The notes under the pieces were generated by a model that made no database searches, had not been told where the DNA came from, and saw only the letters and a program-made list of their open reading frames with translations. Below, piece by piece: positions 1 through 5,664 of a stretch of DNA of 5,664 nt. Every line of letters starts with the position of its first letter. Within the stretch, counting starts at the first letter, position 1. Position numbers and translations under genes: made by a program. This stretch comes from Acidimicrobiaceae bacterium (GTDB lineage Bacteria; Actinomycetota; Acidimicrobiia; Acidimicrobiales; MedAcidi-G1): NCBI GenBank assembly GCA_002714485.1, contig PAXM01000029.1, positions 3,567 through 9,230 of the forward strand, in the 5' to 3' direction.

Positions 1-47
1 CCGTCCCCCGCTCTAGGGTGAGACGGTTCACGATCCCCCATTAGAAC

Positions 48-51
48 GGAG
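48..51 (+). promoter_or_regulatory. Ribosome binding site of acpP
   Basis: GGAG lies seven bases before the GTG at 59, which is normal Shine-Dalgarno spacing and fixes that GTG as the acpP start. The remaining bases of the 58-base leader show no convincing -35/-10 pair, so the promoter may lie further upstream, outside the window. Confidence 0.75.
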
Positions 52-58
52 AACGAAG

Positions 59-295
59 GTGAGTGACGACAACTTCGAGAAATTCCGCAAATGTGCGGTA
101 GACGTCCTGGCGGTCGAATCCGATCAGGTCACCATGGAAGCGTCCTTCGCTGATGATCTCGACGCCGACAGTCTCGACCTCGTCGAACTGGTCATGGCGC
201 TAGAGGAGGAATTCGGCGTGAGCGTCGAGGAGGAAGAGCTCGAGAACATCACCACCATTGGTGCTGCCTACGAACTCATCACCGGCAAGCTCTGA
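59..295 (+). CDS. acpP: Acyl carrier protein
   Basis: This small acidic protein carries growing acyl chains as thioesters on a 4'-phosphopantetheine arm during type II fatty acid synthesis in the cytoplasm. The 78-residue length equals that of typical bacterial AcpP. The attachment site is visible as DADSLDLVEL, with the modified serine at residue 38 at the start of recognition helix II, followed by the usual acidic stretch (ALEEEFGV). The gene starts at a GTG with GGAG seven bases upstream. Its stop overlaps the fabF start by one base (TGATG), so the two are almost certainly cotranscribed and translationally coupled. All visible features are those of a primary-metabolism ACP rather than a polyketide carrier domain: the next gene is a FabF and no polyketide genes are seen. 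Confidence 0.96.
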   Translation: MSDDNFEKFRKCAVDVLAVESDQVTMEASFADDLDADSLDLVELVMALEEEFGVSVEEEELENITTIGAAYELITGKL

Positions 296-1467
296 TGACC
301 CGTCGTCGGGTGGCTGTCACCGGCCTGGGCGTGGTCTCCACGTGCGGTGTCGGTGCGGACGCGTTCTGGGACGGCCTCTGTGGCCCAGCCCCGGAGGGTG
401 ACCGCTTGGTCCCCGACTTCGACCCCTCTTTGTGGTTCGAGAACCCCAAAGAGGCCCGTCGCAGTGACCGCTGTACCCAGTTCGCCCTCGCTGCAGCCGA
501 CATGGCTCTCGAACAGGCCGGAGAGCTAACCGGCAACCCCACTCGACGGGGGGTATTCATCGGTACTGGCATCGGGGGCATCCAGACCCTCGAGGACCAA
601 ATCCTCGTCATGAACGAGAAGGGCCCTCGGCGAGTGTCCCCGTTTCTGATCCCGATGATGATGCCCAACGCCGCTCCGGCCGCCGTATCGATGCGGTACG
701 GCTTCCAGGGTCCCGCCGAGAACACCTGCACCGCCTGTGCAGCAGGTACCCACGCCCTGGCCAACGCCGCACGGCTCGTAGCCCACCAGCGTTGTGACGT
801 CGTACTGGCCGGAGGTAGCGAGGCACCGTTCGTAGATGCCGCCATGGCCGGATTCACCAACATGACAGCCTTCTCCTCCGCCGGGATCTCTCGACCGTTC
901 GACGCCGAGCGGGACGGATTCGTAATGGGCGAAGGCGCCGGCGTGCTCGTTCTCGAGGACTGGGACACCGCCGAAGCACGTGGAGCGACCATCTTGGCGG
1001 AAATCCTGGGTGGGGCCAGCACCGCCGACGCCCACCACATAACCGCACCGTCCCCGGGTGGCATGGGCGCCATCAATTGCATGCGCTTAGCACTTGAGGA
1101 GGCTGGTGTGGAGCCCGCCGACGTGACCCATGTCAATGCCCATGGCACGTCCACCCCGTTGAATGACATGGCCGAAGCTGTGGCTATGCAAGCGGTGTTC
1201 GGCGAGAACGGCCCAAAGGTGACCTCCACCAAAGGCATCACCGGTCACGCTCTGGGTGCCGCCGGTGCCATCGAGGCTGTCGCTGTGGTGATGGCCATGC
1301 AGAAGGGCCTCATCCCCCCGACAGCGGGCTACCGCACGCCTGACCCCGAGATGCCAACAATTGACATCGTCGCCGGCGAACCGGCACCGTGGACTCCCGG
1401 TGTATCCATGTCTAACTCGTTCGGGTTCGGCGGCCACAACGGCAGTTTGGTTATCGGTCCGGCCTGA
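295..1467 (+). CDS. fabF: 3-oxoacyl-ACP synthase II (beta-ketoacyl-ACP synthase, KAS II)
   Basis: The enzyme condenses malonyl-ACP with acyl-ACP, releasing CO2, in each elongation round of fatty acid synthesis. The thiolase-fold Cys-His-His set is complete: nucleophile Cys148 in TACAAGTHA, His283 in NAHGTSTPLND, and Lys313/His318 in TKGITGHALGAAGA. The C-terminus has NSFGFGGHN, the loop carrying the gating phenylalanine; the His in GFGGHN is common in actinobacterial members. At 390 residues it is about 20 shorter than E. coli FabF, but motif spacing is intact and both ends look complete (N-terminus RRVAVTGLGVVS). The ATG at 295 overlaps the acpP stop, with only a weak ribosome site, which fits translational coupling. 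The cysteine-type active site excludes a KSQ or chain-length-factor homologue. A FabB-like role cannot be ruled out from sequence alone. Confidence 0.95.
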   Translation: MTRRRVAVTGLGVVSTCGVGADAFWDGLCGPAPEGDRLVPDFDPSLWFENPKEARRSDRCTQFALAAADMALEQAGELTGNPTRRGVFIGTGIGGIQTLEDQILVMNEKGPRRVSPFLIPMMMPNAAPAAVSMRYGFQGPAENTCTACAAGTHALANAARLVAHQRCDVVLAGGSEAPFVDAAMAGFTNMTAFSSAGISRPFDAERDGFVMGEGAGVLVLEDWDTAEARGATILAEILGGASTADAHHITAPSPGGMGAINCMRLALEEAGVEPADVTHVNAHGTSTPLNDMAEAVAMQAVFGENGPKVTSTKGITGHALGAAGAIEAVAVVMAMQKGLIPPTAGYRTPDPEMPTIDIVAGEPAPWTPGVSMSNSFGFGGHNGSLVIGPA

Positions 1468-1474
1468 TATCAGG
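1463..1474. repeat. 12-base perfect palindrome across the fabF stop codon
   Basis: CCTGATATCAGG reads the same on both strands and contains the TGA stop of fabF. It could form only a 4-base stem with a 4-base loop and has no T-run after it, so it is not a convincing terminator. It may simply be chance. Confidence 0.4.
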
Positions 1475-1515
1475 TACCCCTCCTCGTTGGGGGCTGTGGT
1501 TTCAGGATCAGTCGA

Positions 1516-1950
1516 TCAGACAGATTCCACGAAAACGAACATCAGTTCACACCGGCAGGCCTCCTCACCATCCACAGAGGCCCGGCCCGTACCCTTTCCG
1601 GCCCTGGCCGAAACCCGACCCAACGCGACCTCAAGGTCTAGCCGCTCACCAGGTAACACCTGACGCCGGAAGCGCACCCCATCCAGACCGCCGAATAGGG
1701 CCAGACGTCCGGCGAAGTCGGGGCGGGTGAGTAACGCATAGGCCCCCAATTGGGCGATCGACTCGCACATAAGCACACCGGGGAGCGTCGGTCGGCCGGG
1801 GAAGTGACCCTCGAAGAAAGGCTCGTCGCCGGTCAGGTCCCAGTAGCCCAAGGCCCTCTCCCCCACGGTCACCTCGGTGACTTCAGTCAGCAAGAGGAAG
1901 GGGTCACGGTGAGGGATGACCGCCTGAGGCGGGAGCATCATGTCGGGCAC
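1516..1950 (-). CDS. fabZ: 3-hydroxyacyl-ACP dehydratase, FabZ type
   Basis: The protein is a hot-dog-fold dehydratase that converts 3-hydroxyacyl-ACP to trans-2-enoyl-ACP in fatty acid elongation. The signature is clear: IPHRDPFLLLTEV near the N-terminus, then EPFFEGHFPGRPTLPGVLMCESIAQLGA. With the start chosen here the catalytic His is residue 49 and the catalytic Glu is residue 63, the 14-residue spacing seen in FabZ enzymes. The GTG at 1950 is preferred because GGAAGGAA lies seven bases upstream; this gives 144 residues, against about 150 for the family. Alternatives are an in-frame ATG at 1941 and a TTG at 1995, neither with a comparable ribosome site. The gene converges on fabF with 48 bases between stops, so it is not in the acpP-fabF transcript. 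FabA is unlikely, because the sequence has FabZ-type motifs and length. Confidence 0.9.
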   Translation of the reverse strand: MPDMMLPPQAVIPHRDPFLLLTEVTEVTVGERALGYWDLTGDEPFFEGHFPGRPTLPGVLMCESIAQLGAYALLTRPDFAGRLALFGGLDGVRFRRQVLPGERLDLEVALGRVSARAGKGTGRASVDGEEACRCELMFVFVESV

Positions 1951-1957
1951 GACGGGG

Positions 1958-1965
1958 TTCCTTCC
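1958..1965 (-). promoter_or_regulatory. Ribosome binding site deciding the fabZ start
   Basis: On the minus strand this reads GGAAGGAA, seven bases before the GTG at 1950. It is the only good Shine-Dalgarno match near the candidate starts, and so favours GTG 1950 over TTG 1995 and ATG 1941. No convincing fabZ promoter was found between here and the hairpin at 2015-2040. Confidence 0.75.
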
Positions 1966-2000
1966 AGATGAATCCTGTTGCCAAAGGGTGGACAACAGTG

Positions 2001-2040
2001 GGTGGGAAAAGCCAAGGCCGGGGCGTCGCCACCCCGGCCT
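2001..2040 (-). terminator. Rho-independent terminator of the HU gene
   Basis: A perfect 9-base inverted repeat (AGGCCGGGG at 2015-2023 and CCCCGGCCT at 2032-2040) encloses an 8-base loop. On the minus strand the stem is followed within a few bases by CTTTT (2006-2010), about 50 bases after the HU stop codon at 2089. The T-run is short and set off from the stem by TGG. On the plus strand the same stem is followed at a distance by CTTTTC, so it could also stop transcripts arriving from the left. It separates the HU unit from fabZ. Confidence 0.8.
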
Positions 2041-2088
2041 CAGCCAACTTTTCAGATCATGTCGAGCCGCAGTGGCGACTCGTTGTGC

Positions 2089-2409
2089 TCACCAGGAGGG
2101 GGCTGCGGGCGGCGCCTCGGCTGCTCCACCACCACTGTTGGCAGCGGCCTTCAACTTTGAGCCGACAGAAACCTTGCAGGCGTTGCGGGCCGCCACCTGG
2201 ACGGGCTCACCGGTCTGCGGGTTTCGAGCCGTCCGGGCCGCCCGGTGGACCTGCTCAAAGGAAATCCATCCGGGGATCGACACCTTGTCGCCACCGGCAG
2301 CCACTGCGTCGGCCACCACATCGAAGAATGCATCCAGGCAGGCACCGGCATCCTTGTTGGACATTCCGGCCCGATCCGCCATTGCTGCGATCACATCGCT
2401 CTTATTCAT
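2089..2409 (-). CDS. HU-family nucleoid DNA-binding protein
   Basis: This is a small bacterial histone-like protein expected to dimerise and bend DNA. The N-terminal helical part (MNKSDVIAAMADRAGMSNKDA) and the beta-arm with RNPQTGEPV, including the intercalating Pro at about residue 64, are characteristic of HU/IHF. The ATG at 2409 gives 106 residues and has AAGGAG seven bases upstream; the frame stays open further upstream, but that part runs through the leader and promoter candidate. Oddities: the usual GFGTF turn reads GWISF; there are cysteines at 24 and 78; by my count acidic and basic residues nearly balance (11 Lys/Arg, 10 Asp/Glu); and the last 15 or so residues form a Gly/Ala/Pro tail ending in Trp instead of the Lys/Ala-rich tail of many actinobacterial HU proteins. 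Family assignment is firm; HU versus a specialised paralogue is not. Confidence 0.9.
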   Translation of the reverse strand: MNKSDVIAAMADRAGMSNKDAGACLDAFFDVVADAVAAGGDKVSIPGWISFEQVHRAARTARNPQTGEPVQVAARNACKVSVGSKLKAAANSGGGAAEAPPAAPSW

Positions 2410-2416
2410 CGACCAT

Positions 2417-2422
2417 CTCCTT
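2417..2422 (-). promoter_or_regulatory. Ribosome binding site of the HU gene
   Basis: AAGGAG on the minus strand, part of AAAAGGAG, lies seven bases before the ATG at 2409. This near-consensus site rules out the longer in-frame starts, and suits a highly translated nucleoid protein. An ATG that begins directly after the site is in another frame. Confidence 0.85.
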
Positions 2423-2464
2423 TTGGGTTCCGGGATGGGTGCGCCCACCTCGTGGTCAAATGAC

Positions 2465-2493
2465 ATCCGACTACCTTCAGAGACCAATGTCAA
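2465..2493 (-). promoter_or_regulatory. Candidate promoter of the HU gene
   Basis: On the minus strand a perfect -35 hexamer TTGACA (2493-2488) is followed after 17 bases by TCGGAT (2470-2465). The -35 is ideal, but the -10 matches TATAAT at only three positions, so the exact -10 is uncertain. A start near 2458 would give a leader of about 50 bases before the ATG at 2409. This lies in the 203-base gap between the haemoglobin and HU genes, the largest gene-free stretch here. Confidence 0.45.
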
Positions 2494-2578
2494 GCATTTC
2501 CGCTCATTGACCCCTGTATTTGCAAGGATCTTTCACCAACTCCACACCTGCCGAGAATAACATTCATCGGTCTAGAGT

Positions 2579-2590
2579 CCCTCCGGAGGG
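2579..2590. repeat. 12-base perfect palindrome downstream of the haemoglobin gene
   Basis: CCCTCCGGAGGG is self-complementary and lies 23 bases after the haemoglobin stop codon at 2613. As a hairpin it would have a 4-base stem and CCGG loop with no T-run, so it is at best a weak terminator; as duplex DNA it could be a binding site for a dimeric regulator upstream of the HU promoter. Function is unknown. Confidence 0.35.
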
Positions 2591-2612
2591 TCAGCGCGAG
2601 CGATATGAGCAC

Positions 2613-3059
2613 TTAGTCCGGCGCGTTCACAAGGTGCTGCGCGGCGCTCTGGAAGTACTCCATGACTGCTGACTCAGCTATCGGTGCCAGCCCGCCCCCA
2701 GCGAGAGCAGTAGCCATACACTGCAACCAAGCATCACGCTGCTCCGAGCCGATGACATAAGGGGCGTGACGCATACGCAGTCTGGGGTGCCCCCGCTCGG
2801 CGCTGTAGTCGGCCGGCCCACCCCAATACTGGCGAAGGAAGCCACTCAACCGATGGGTTGGCCCGTCCAAGTCGTCGGGGTACAGCGGACGTAGGACCGA
2901 ATCGGCTGCCACACCGTCGTAGAACCGTTTCGCCAATTCATCGAACCAGTCGGACCCCACCAGGTCATAGAGCGTGTCGACTACGACCTCCGACCCGTCA
3001 GGAGCGATCCGCACCCAAGGCTTGCGCTCTGGACCCAGTGAGACCCGTTGCCTCGTCAT
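2613..3059 (-). CDS. glbO: Group II truncated haemoglobin (GlbO type)
   Basis: This is a 2-on-2 globin binding haem in the cytoplasm; the family binds O2 tightly and is linked to peroxide or NO chemistry and respiration. Group II hallmarks are all visible: KRFY with Tyr47 (B10), the CD1 Tyr60 in LRPLYP, the run QYWGGPADYS, RGHPRLRMRHAP with proximal His98 (F8), and Trp111 (G8) in RDAWL. The segment 76-114 and the end (AAQHLVNAPD) closely match mycobacterial GlbO. The 148-residue length exceeds the roughly 128 of that protein because about 24 residues precede the globin fold at TLYDLVG. The ATG at 3059 has only a poor ribosome site (GATGAG), so a GTG at about residue 25 or 26 is possible. It starts 26 bases after trpA on the same strand and is probably cotranscribed. 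Confidence 0.92.
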   Translation of the reverse strand: MTRQRVSLGPERKPWVRIAPDGSEVVVDTLYDLVGSDWFDELAKRFYDGVAADSVLRPLYPDDLDGPTHRLSGFLRQYWGGPADYSAERGHPRLRMRHAPYVIGSEQRDAWLQCMATALAGGGLAPIAESAVMEYFQSAAQHLVNAPD

Positions 3060-3085
3060 CGATGACTCATCGCCGAAAACCGGGA

Positions 3086-3910
3086 TCAGGCGTCGAGCGC
3101 GACGCGAAACTCGGCAACTAACTCAGCAACCCCCTCGGGGCCAGCTCGATCCACCATCCGCTGGACGATCGCTGAACCGACCACAACGCCGTCCCCGTAC
3201 CAGGAGGCCTCGACAGCCTGTTCCGGTGTCCCAATGCCCACGCCGACCAGTACAGGTAGATCGGTGACCTGCTTCAAACGGGTGGCAATCTCCACGGCAC
3301 TAGCCGCCAATTCCGAGCGCACGCCAGTCACCCCCAAAAGGCCGACCCCGTACACGAAACCCCTGGATCGCTCACAAATTCGAGGCAGCCGCTCCTCAGG
3401 TGCCGTGGGTGCCGCTAGCAGGATCGGTTCAACACCCGCCACTGCAGCTACGTCGAGCCAAGGACCAGCTTCCTCCAACGGTAGGTCAGGCAGAATGCAG
3501 CCCGACACACCAGCAGCCATCAGGGACTCGGCGAAGCGCTCCAAGCCCATCCGGTAGGCGATGTTGTAGTAGGTCATAACGGCCAGCGGGACGCCCACAT
3601 CCCCCTCCCGGAGAGCATCCAGGATTCCTAGCGGCGTGGCCCCACCGTCTAGTGCTACGTCGTTGGCCGCCTGGATGGTCGGGCCATCCATCACGGGATC
3701 AGAGAACGGCACTCCAATCTCGATTACATCGGCGCCGGCAGCTGCCACCGCACGGGCAGTTTCCAACCAATCGGCACCCAAGCCGCCAGTCACGTAAACG
3801 ACAAGGCACTTCCCGCCACCGTCCCGACGAGCTCTTAATGCAGCCTCGACCGGGCCAATAACCCTTGTTGGATCCACCACAATCCCCTCAGCACCTGCTG
3901 CGGCTGTCAC
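3086..3910 (-). CDS. trpA: Tryptophan synthase alpha subunit
   Basis: TrpA splits indole-3-glycerol phosphate into indole and glyceraldehyde-3-phosphate, and passes indole through a tunnel to TrpB. The TIM-barrel signature is present: [21 protein letters not shown] carries the catalytic Glu64 and Asp75, followed by [28 protein letters not shown] and the phosphate-binding loops around [11 protein letters not shown] and GSAIVQRM. The frame is open upstream to 4012, but that part lies inside trpB. I chose the GTG at 3910, which overlaps the trpB stop as GTGTGA and has GGAG six bases upstream, giving 274 residues (E. coli 268). A GTG at 3877 is a weaker alternative. The overlap implies translational coupling, suited to a 1:1 complex. 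Confidence 0.94.
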   Translation of the reverse strand: MTAAAGAEGIVVDPTRVIGPVEAALRARRDGGGKCLVVYVTGGLGADWLETARAVAAAGADVIEIGVPFSDPVMDGPTIQAANDVALDGGATPLGILDALREGDVGVPLAVMTYYNIAYRMGLERFAESLMAAGVSGCILPDLPLEEAGPWLDVAAVAGVEPILLAAPTAPEERLPRICERSRGFVYGVGLLGVTGVRSELAASAVEIATRLKQVTDLPVLVGVGIGTPEQAVEASWYGDGVVVGSAIVQRMVDRAGPEGVAELVAEFRVALDA

Positions 3911-5061
3911 ACCAGGATCTCCATCATCTGAGCGACGTCCTTGTCGCCGCGCCCTGACAGGTTCACCACCACCGCTTTCCCAGCAAGACTGGCCCGTTCC
4001 CGAGACACCCATGCCAGAGCGTGGGCCGGCTCGAGAGCGGGGATGATTCCCTCTGCACGACTCAGCATCTGGAAAGCCTCTACCACCTCATCGTCGGTGA
4101 CCGCCTCATACCGGGCACGTCCGATAGCGGCAAGGTGGCTGTGCTCTGGCCCGACACCCGGATAGTCCAATCCAGCGCTGATCGACTCGGCCTCCAGCAC
4201 CTGACCGAACTCGTCCTGCATCAGATAGGAGTCCATGCCGTGGACCACGCCCGGTACCCCACGCCCCACTGCAGCGCCGCCAGCCGGCTCCACGCCCACC
4301 AGGTCGGTCGCCGCGTCGGCGAAGCCTGAGAAGATCCCAATGGCATTGGAGCCACCACCGACGCAGGCCACGACCACGTCTGGAGGGCCACCTAACAGAG
4401 CTTCGCTCTGCTCGCGTGCCTCGCGTCCCAGCACCTCGTGGAAGGTGCGCACCATCCACGGGTAAGGGTGTGGCCCCATCACCGAACCGAGGCAGTAGTG
4501 CGACTCTGTGACTGTGGCCACCCAGTCACGCATAGCCTCGTTCACCGCGTCCTTGAGGGTTCGGCTCCCTGACATCGCCGTCCGGACTTCGGCACCCAGC
4601 AGGCGCATCCTGAATACATTGAGTTCCTGGCGTCGAACGTCAACCTCACCCATGTACACGCAACACTCCATGCCCAACAGCGCCGCAGCGGTGGCCGAGG
4701 CCACACCGTGCTGACCAGCTCCGGTCTCGGCCAGCAGACGGGTCTTACCCATCCGCTGGGCCAATAGAGCCTGACCTAGGACATTGTTGATTTTGTGGGA
4801 ACCGGTGTGGTTGAGATCTTCCCTCTTCAGCAGCAGTCGACAGCCGAGTTCCTCAGAGAGGTTGTGACACTCGGTCATGGGTGAGGGTCGGCCGGCGTAG
4901 TCGGCAAGCAGCGCATCCAACTCCCCCCGAAACGTTGGGTCAGCCCACGCCTCGCGAAACGCCTCCTCCAGTTCCAAGACGGCCGGAATGAGGGTCTCGG
5001 GTACGAATCGACCCCCGAACTCACCAAATCGCCCGTCGGGCGTGGGTTCCTGCAAGGTCAT
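3907..5061 (-). CDS. trpB: Tryptophan synthase beta subunit
   Basis: TrpB is a PLP enzyme condensing indole with L-serine to give L-tryptophan. The N-terminal [14 protein letters not shown], the PLP-lysine motif HTGSHKINN (Lys90), [11 protein letters not shown] with catalytic Glu112, the phosphate-binding GGGSNAIG and the C-terminal SGRGDKD are all intact, and match TrpB1-type enzymes that pair with TrpA. With the ATG at 5061 it has 384 residues (E. coli 397). That start is preferred because the family N-terminus begins only about ten residues before GRFGEFGGR, although its ribosome site is weak (GAAAG, about 11 bases away). An in-frame TTG at 5100 would add 13 residues; its GAGGGG abuts the codon too closely. 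It follows trpF and overlaps trpA by two bases. Confidence 0.95.
   Translation of the reverse strand: MTLQEPTPDGRFGEFGGRFVPETLIPAVLELEEAFREAWADPTFRGELDALLADYAGRPSPMTECHNLSEELGCRLLLKREDLNHTGSHKINNVLGQALLAQRMGKTRLLAETGAGQHGVASATAAALLGMECCVYMGEVDVRRQELNVFRMRLLGAEVRTAMSGSRTLKDAVNEAMRDWVATVTESHYCLGSVMGPHPYPWMVRTFHEVLGREAREQSEALLGGPPDVVVACVGGGSNAIGIFSGFADAATDLVGVEPAGGAAVGRGVPGVVHGMDSYLMQDEFGQVLEAESISAGLDYPGVGPEHSHLAAIGRARYEAVTDDEVVEAFQMLSRAEGIIPALEPAHALAWVSRERASLAGKAVVVNLSGRGDKDVAQMMEILV
3917..3920 (-). promoter_or_regulatory. Ribosome binding site of trpA, inside trpB
   Basis: GGAG on the minus strand lies in the last codons of trpB, six bases before the GTG at 3910. It supports that overlapping GTG as the trpA start over the GTG at 3877 and the long upstream extension. 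Confidence 0.7.
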
Positions 5062-5133
5062 AGGTTGTGCGCTTTCATCTGAAATCCATTCCTTGATCAA
5101 CCCCTCATCCGAGGTCTCGGCCTATTGGTGGGC

Positions 5134-5664
5134 CTACCGTTCGTCCTGCTGCCAATCGAATGGGCGGTTCAGCGGGTCACCTTGGTACTCCTCGTTTCGT
5201 GCAGGACGGGCCGCCCGGGCGTTGGCCATGAACGCCCTCAAGAGACGGGGGTCCTTGCGTCCAGGTCCCGCCTCCACGCCACTGGCCACGTCGACACCGT
5301 ACGGGTCCACCCGTTCGATCGCCTCAACCACGTTGTCCGGTGTGAGACCACCAGCTAGGAGCATCGGACGAATTGAGGAAGGGCCATGGGCCATAGCCCA
5401 GTCGAAGACGTCGCCCGACCCGGGTATCGGCGCGTCCAGCAGCAGTAGGTCAGCGCCGAACTCATCGAACCTATCCACGTCGGGCGACCCGGCTGGCAAA
5501 GCCCGGATGGTCACAGGCACCCTGTCGGCCACCCAGCGGGTCGTAACCGGTGACTCCGTGCCGTGCAATTGAGCGGCCCGCAGGCCGATCCGGTTCACCG
5601 TTTCGACCACTCGGGCCTTACCAGTGTTGCGAAACACTCCAACAGTCATGACGTCTGGCGGGAG
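5134..5664 (-). CDS. trpF: Phosphoribosylanthranilate isomerase, partial (5' end outside window)
   Basis: TrpF catalyses the Amadori rearrangement of N-(5'-phosphoribosyl)anthranilate to CdRP in tryptophan synthesis. The frame is open to the right edge: five codons (LPPDV) precede the internal Met at 5649, and the family normally continues upstream, so that Met is not the start. About 60 N-terminal residues, with the KICG catalytic cysteine, are missing. Visible motifs are TVGVFRN, AAQLHG (QLHG at 5560-5571), LLLLDAPIPGSGDVFDW (GSGD where GGTG is usual), LLAGGLTPDNV and YGVDVASGVEAGPGRKDP, whose Asp at 5290-5292 is the expected general acid. After the usual end of the barrel there is a hydrophilic tail of about 25 residues ending FDWQQDER. 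The TAG stop lies 72 bases before the chosen trpB start. Confidence 0.92.
   Translation of the reverse strand, partial: LPPDVMTVGVFRNTGKARVVETVNRIGLRAAQLHGTESPVTTRWVADRVPVTIRALPAGSPDVDRFDEFGADLLLLDAPIPGSGDVFDWAMAHGPSSIRPMLLAGGLTPDNVVEAIERVDPYGVDVASGVEAGPGRKDPRLLRAFMANARAARPARNEEYQGDPLNRPFDWQQDER

Noticed and set aside
279..1241. A 320-codon open frame on the minus strand, opposite fabF
   Set aside because: It lies almost wholly antisense to a well-supported fabF, and its translation is low-complexity Ala/Ser/Pro/Arg with no recognisable motif. It is a typical shadow frame in GC-rich DNA.
1475..1500. Possible hairpin CCCC/GGGG between the fabF and fabZ stops as a bidirectional terminator
   Set aside because: The stem is only four to five bases with an eight-base loop, and neither strand has a T-run after it.
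2485..2515. Inverted repeat CAATG/CATTG flanking the HU -35 element as an operator
   Set aside because: The arms are only five bases with a spacer of about 14, which is expected by chance in this length.
1940..2560. Two long plus-strand open frames spanning the HU gene and its flanks
   Set aside because: They cover the HU gene, its terminator and its promoter on the opposite strand, and their translations are Arg/Pro/Ser-rich with no family resemblance. The HU frame has a strong ribosome site and clear homology.
5101..5133. Possible leader peptide or attenuator before trpB, including a short CCGAG/CTCGG hairpin
   Set aside because: The gap is only 33 bases (72 to the chosen start), the hairpin loop would be two bases, and there is no run of Trp codons. 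A trp attenuator would be expected before the first gene of the operon, outside the window.
4988..5572. A 194-codon plus-strand open frame opposite trpB and trpF
   Set aside because: It is antisense to two clear trp genes and its translation has no recognisable domain.
1..5664. A novel defence, mobile or secondary-metabolism system
   Set aside because: Every substantial frame with protein-like composition belongs to a known housekeeping family, and no repeats, integrase, transposase, toxin-antitoxin or unassigned gene was found.

Overview
The window is a GC-rich bacterial chromosome segment with ordinary housekeeping content. Several features suggest an actinomycete: GTG starts, a FabF ending in the GFGGHN form, a GlbO-type truncated haemoglobin very close to the mycobacterial protein, and TrpF-TrpB-TrpA gene order. 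An uncultured or marine lineage such as Acidimicrobiia would fit, but that placement is an inference from protein style and no marker gene here settles it.

Left part (1-1995): a plus-strand pair, acpP (acyl carrier protein) and fabF (3-oxoacyl-ACP synthase II), joined by a 1-base TGATG overlap. They converge on a minus-strand fabZ (3-hydroxyacyl-ACP dehydratase), with 48 bases between the two stop codons. Together they supply the acyl carrier, the condensing step and the dehydration step of type II fatty acid synthesis.

Middle (2010-2612): a self-contained minus-strand unit for a small HU-family DNA-binding protein. It has a TTGACA-type promoter candidate, a strong AAGGAG ribosome binding site and a clear GC-rich hairpin terminator downstream. 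The protein is odd for an HU: it is nearly charge-neutral, has two cysteines, and ends in an Ala/Pro tail rather than a lysine-rich one.

Right part (2613-5664): a minus-strand run in transcription order trpF (start beyond the right edge), trpB, trpA, then a group II truncated haemoglobin gene 26 bases after trpA. trpB and trpA overlap by two bases. TrpF, TrpB and TrpA carry out the last steps of tryptophan synthesis. The haemoglobin gene is probably read through from the trp genes.

There is no gene-free stretch over 300 bases; the largest gap is 2410-2612. I see no tRNA, rRNA, CRISPR array, insertion sequence, riboswitch or phage gene. I found no convincing novel system. The most unusual points are the haemoglobin at the end of the trp run and the atypical HU protein.
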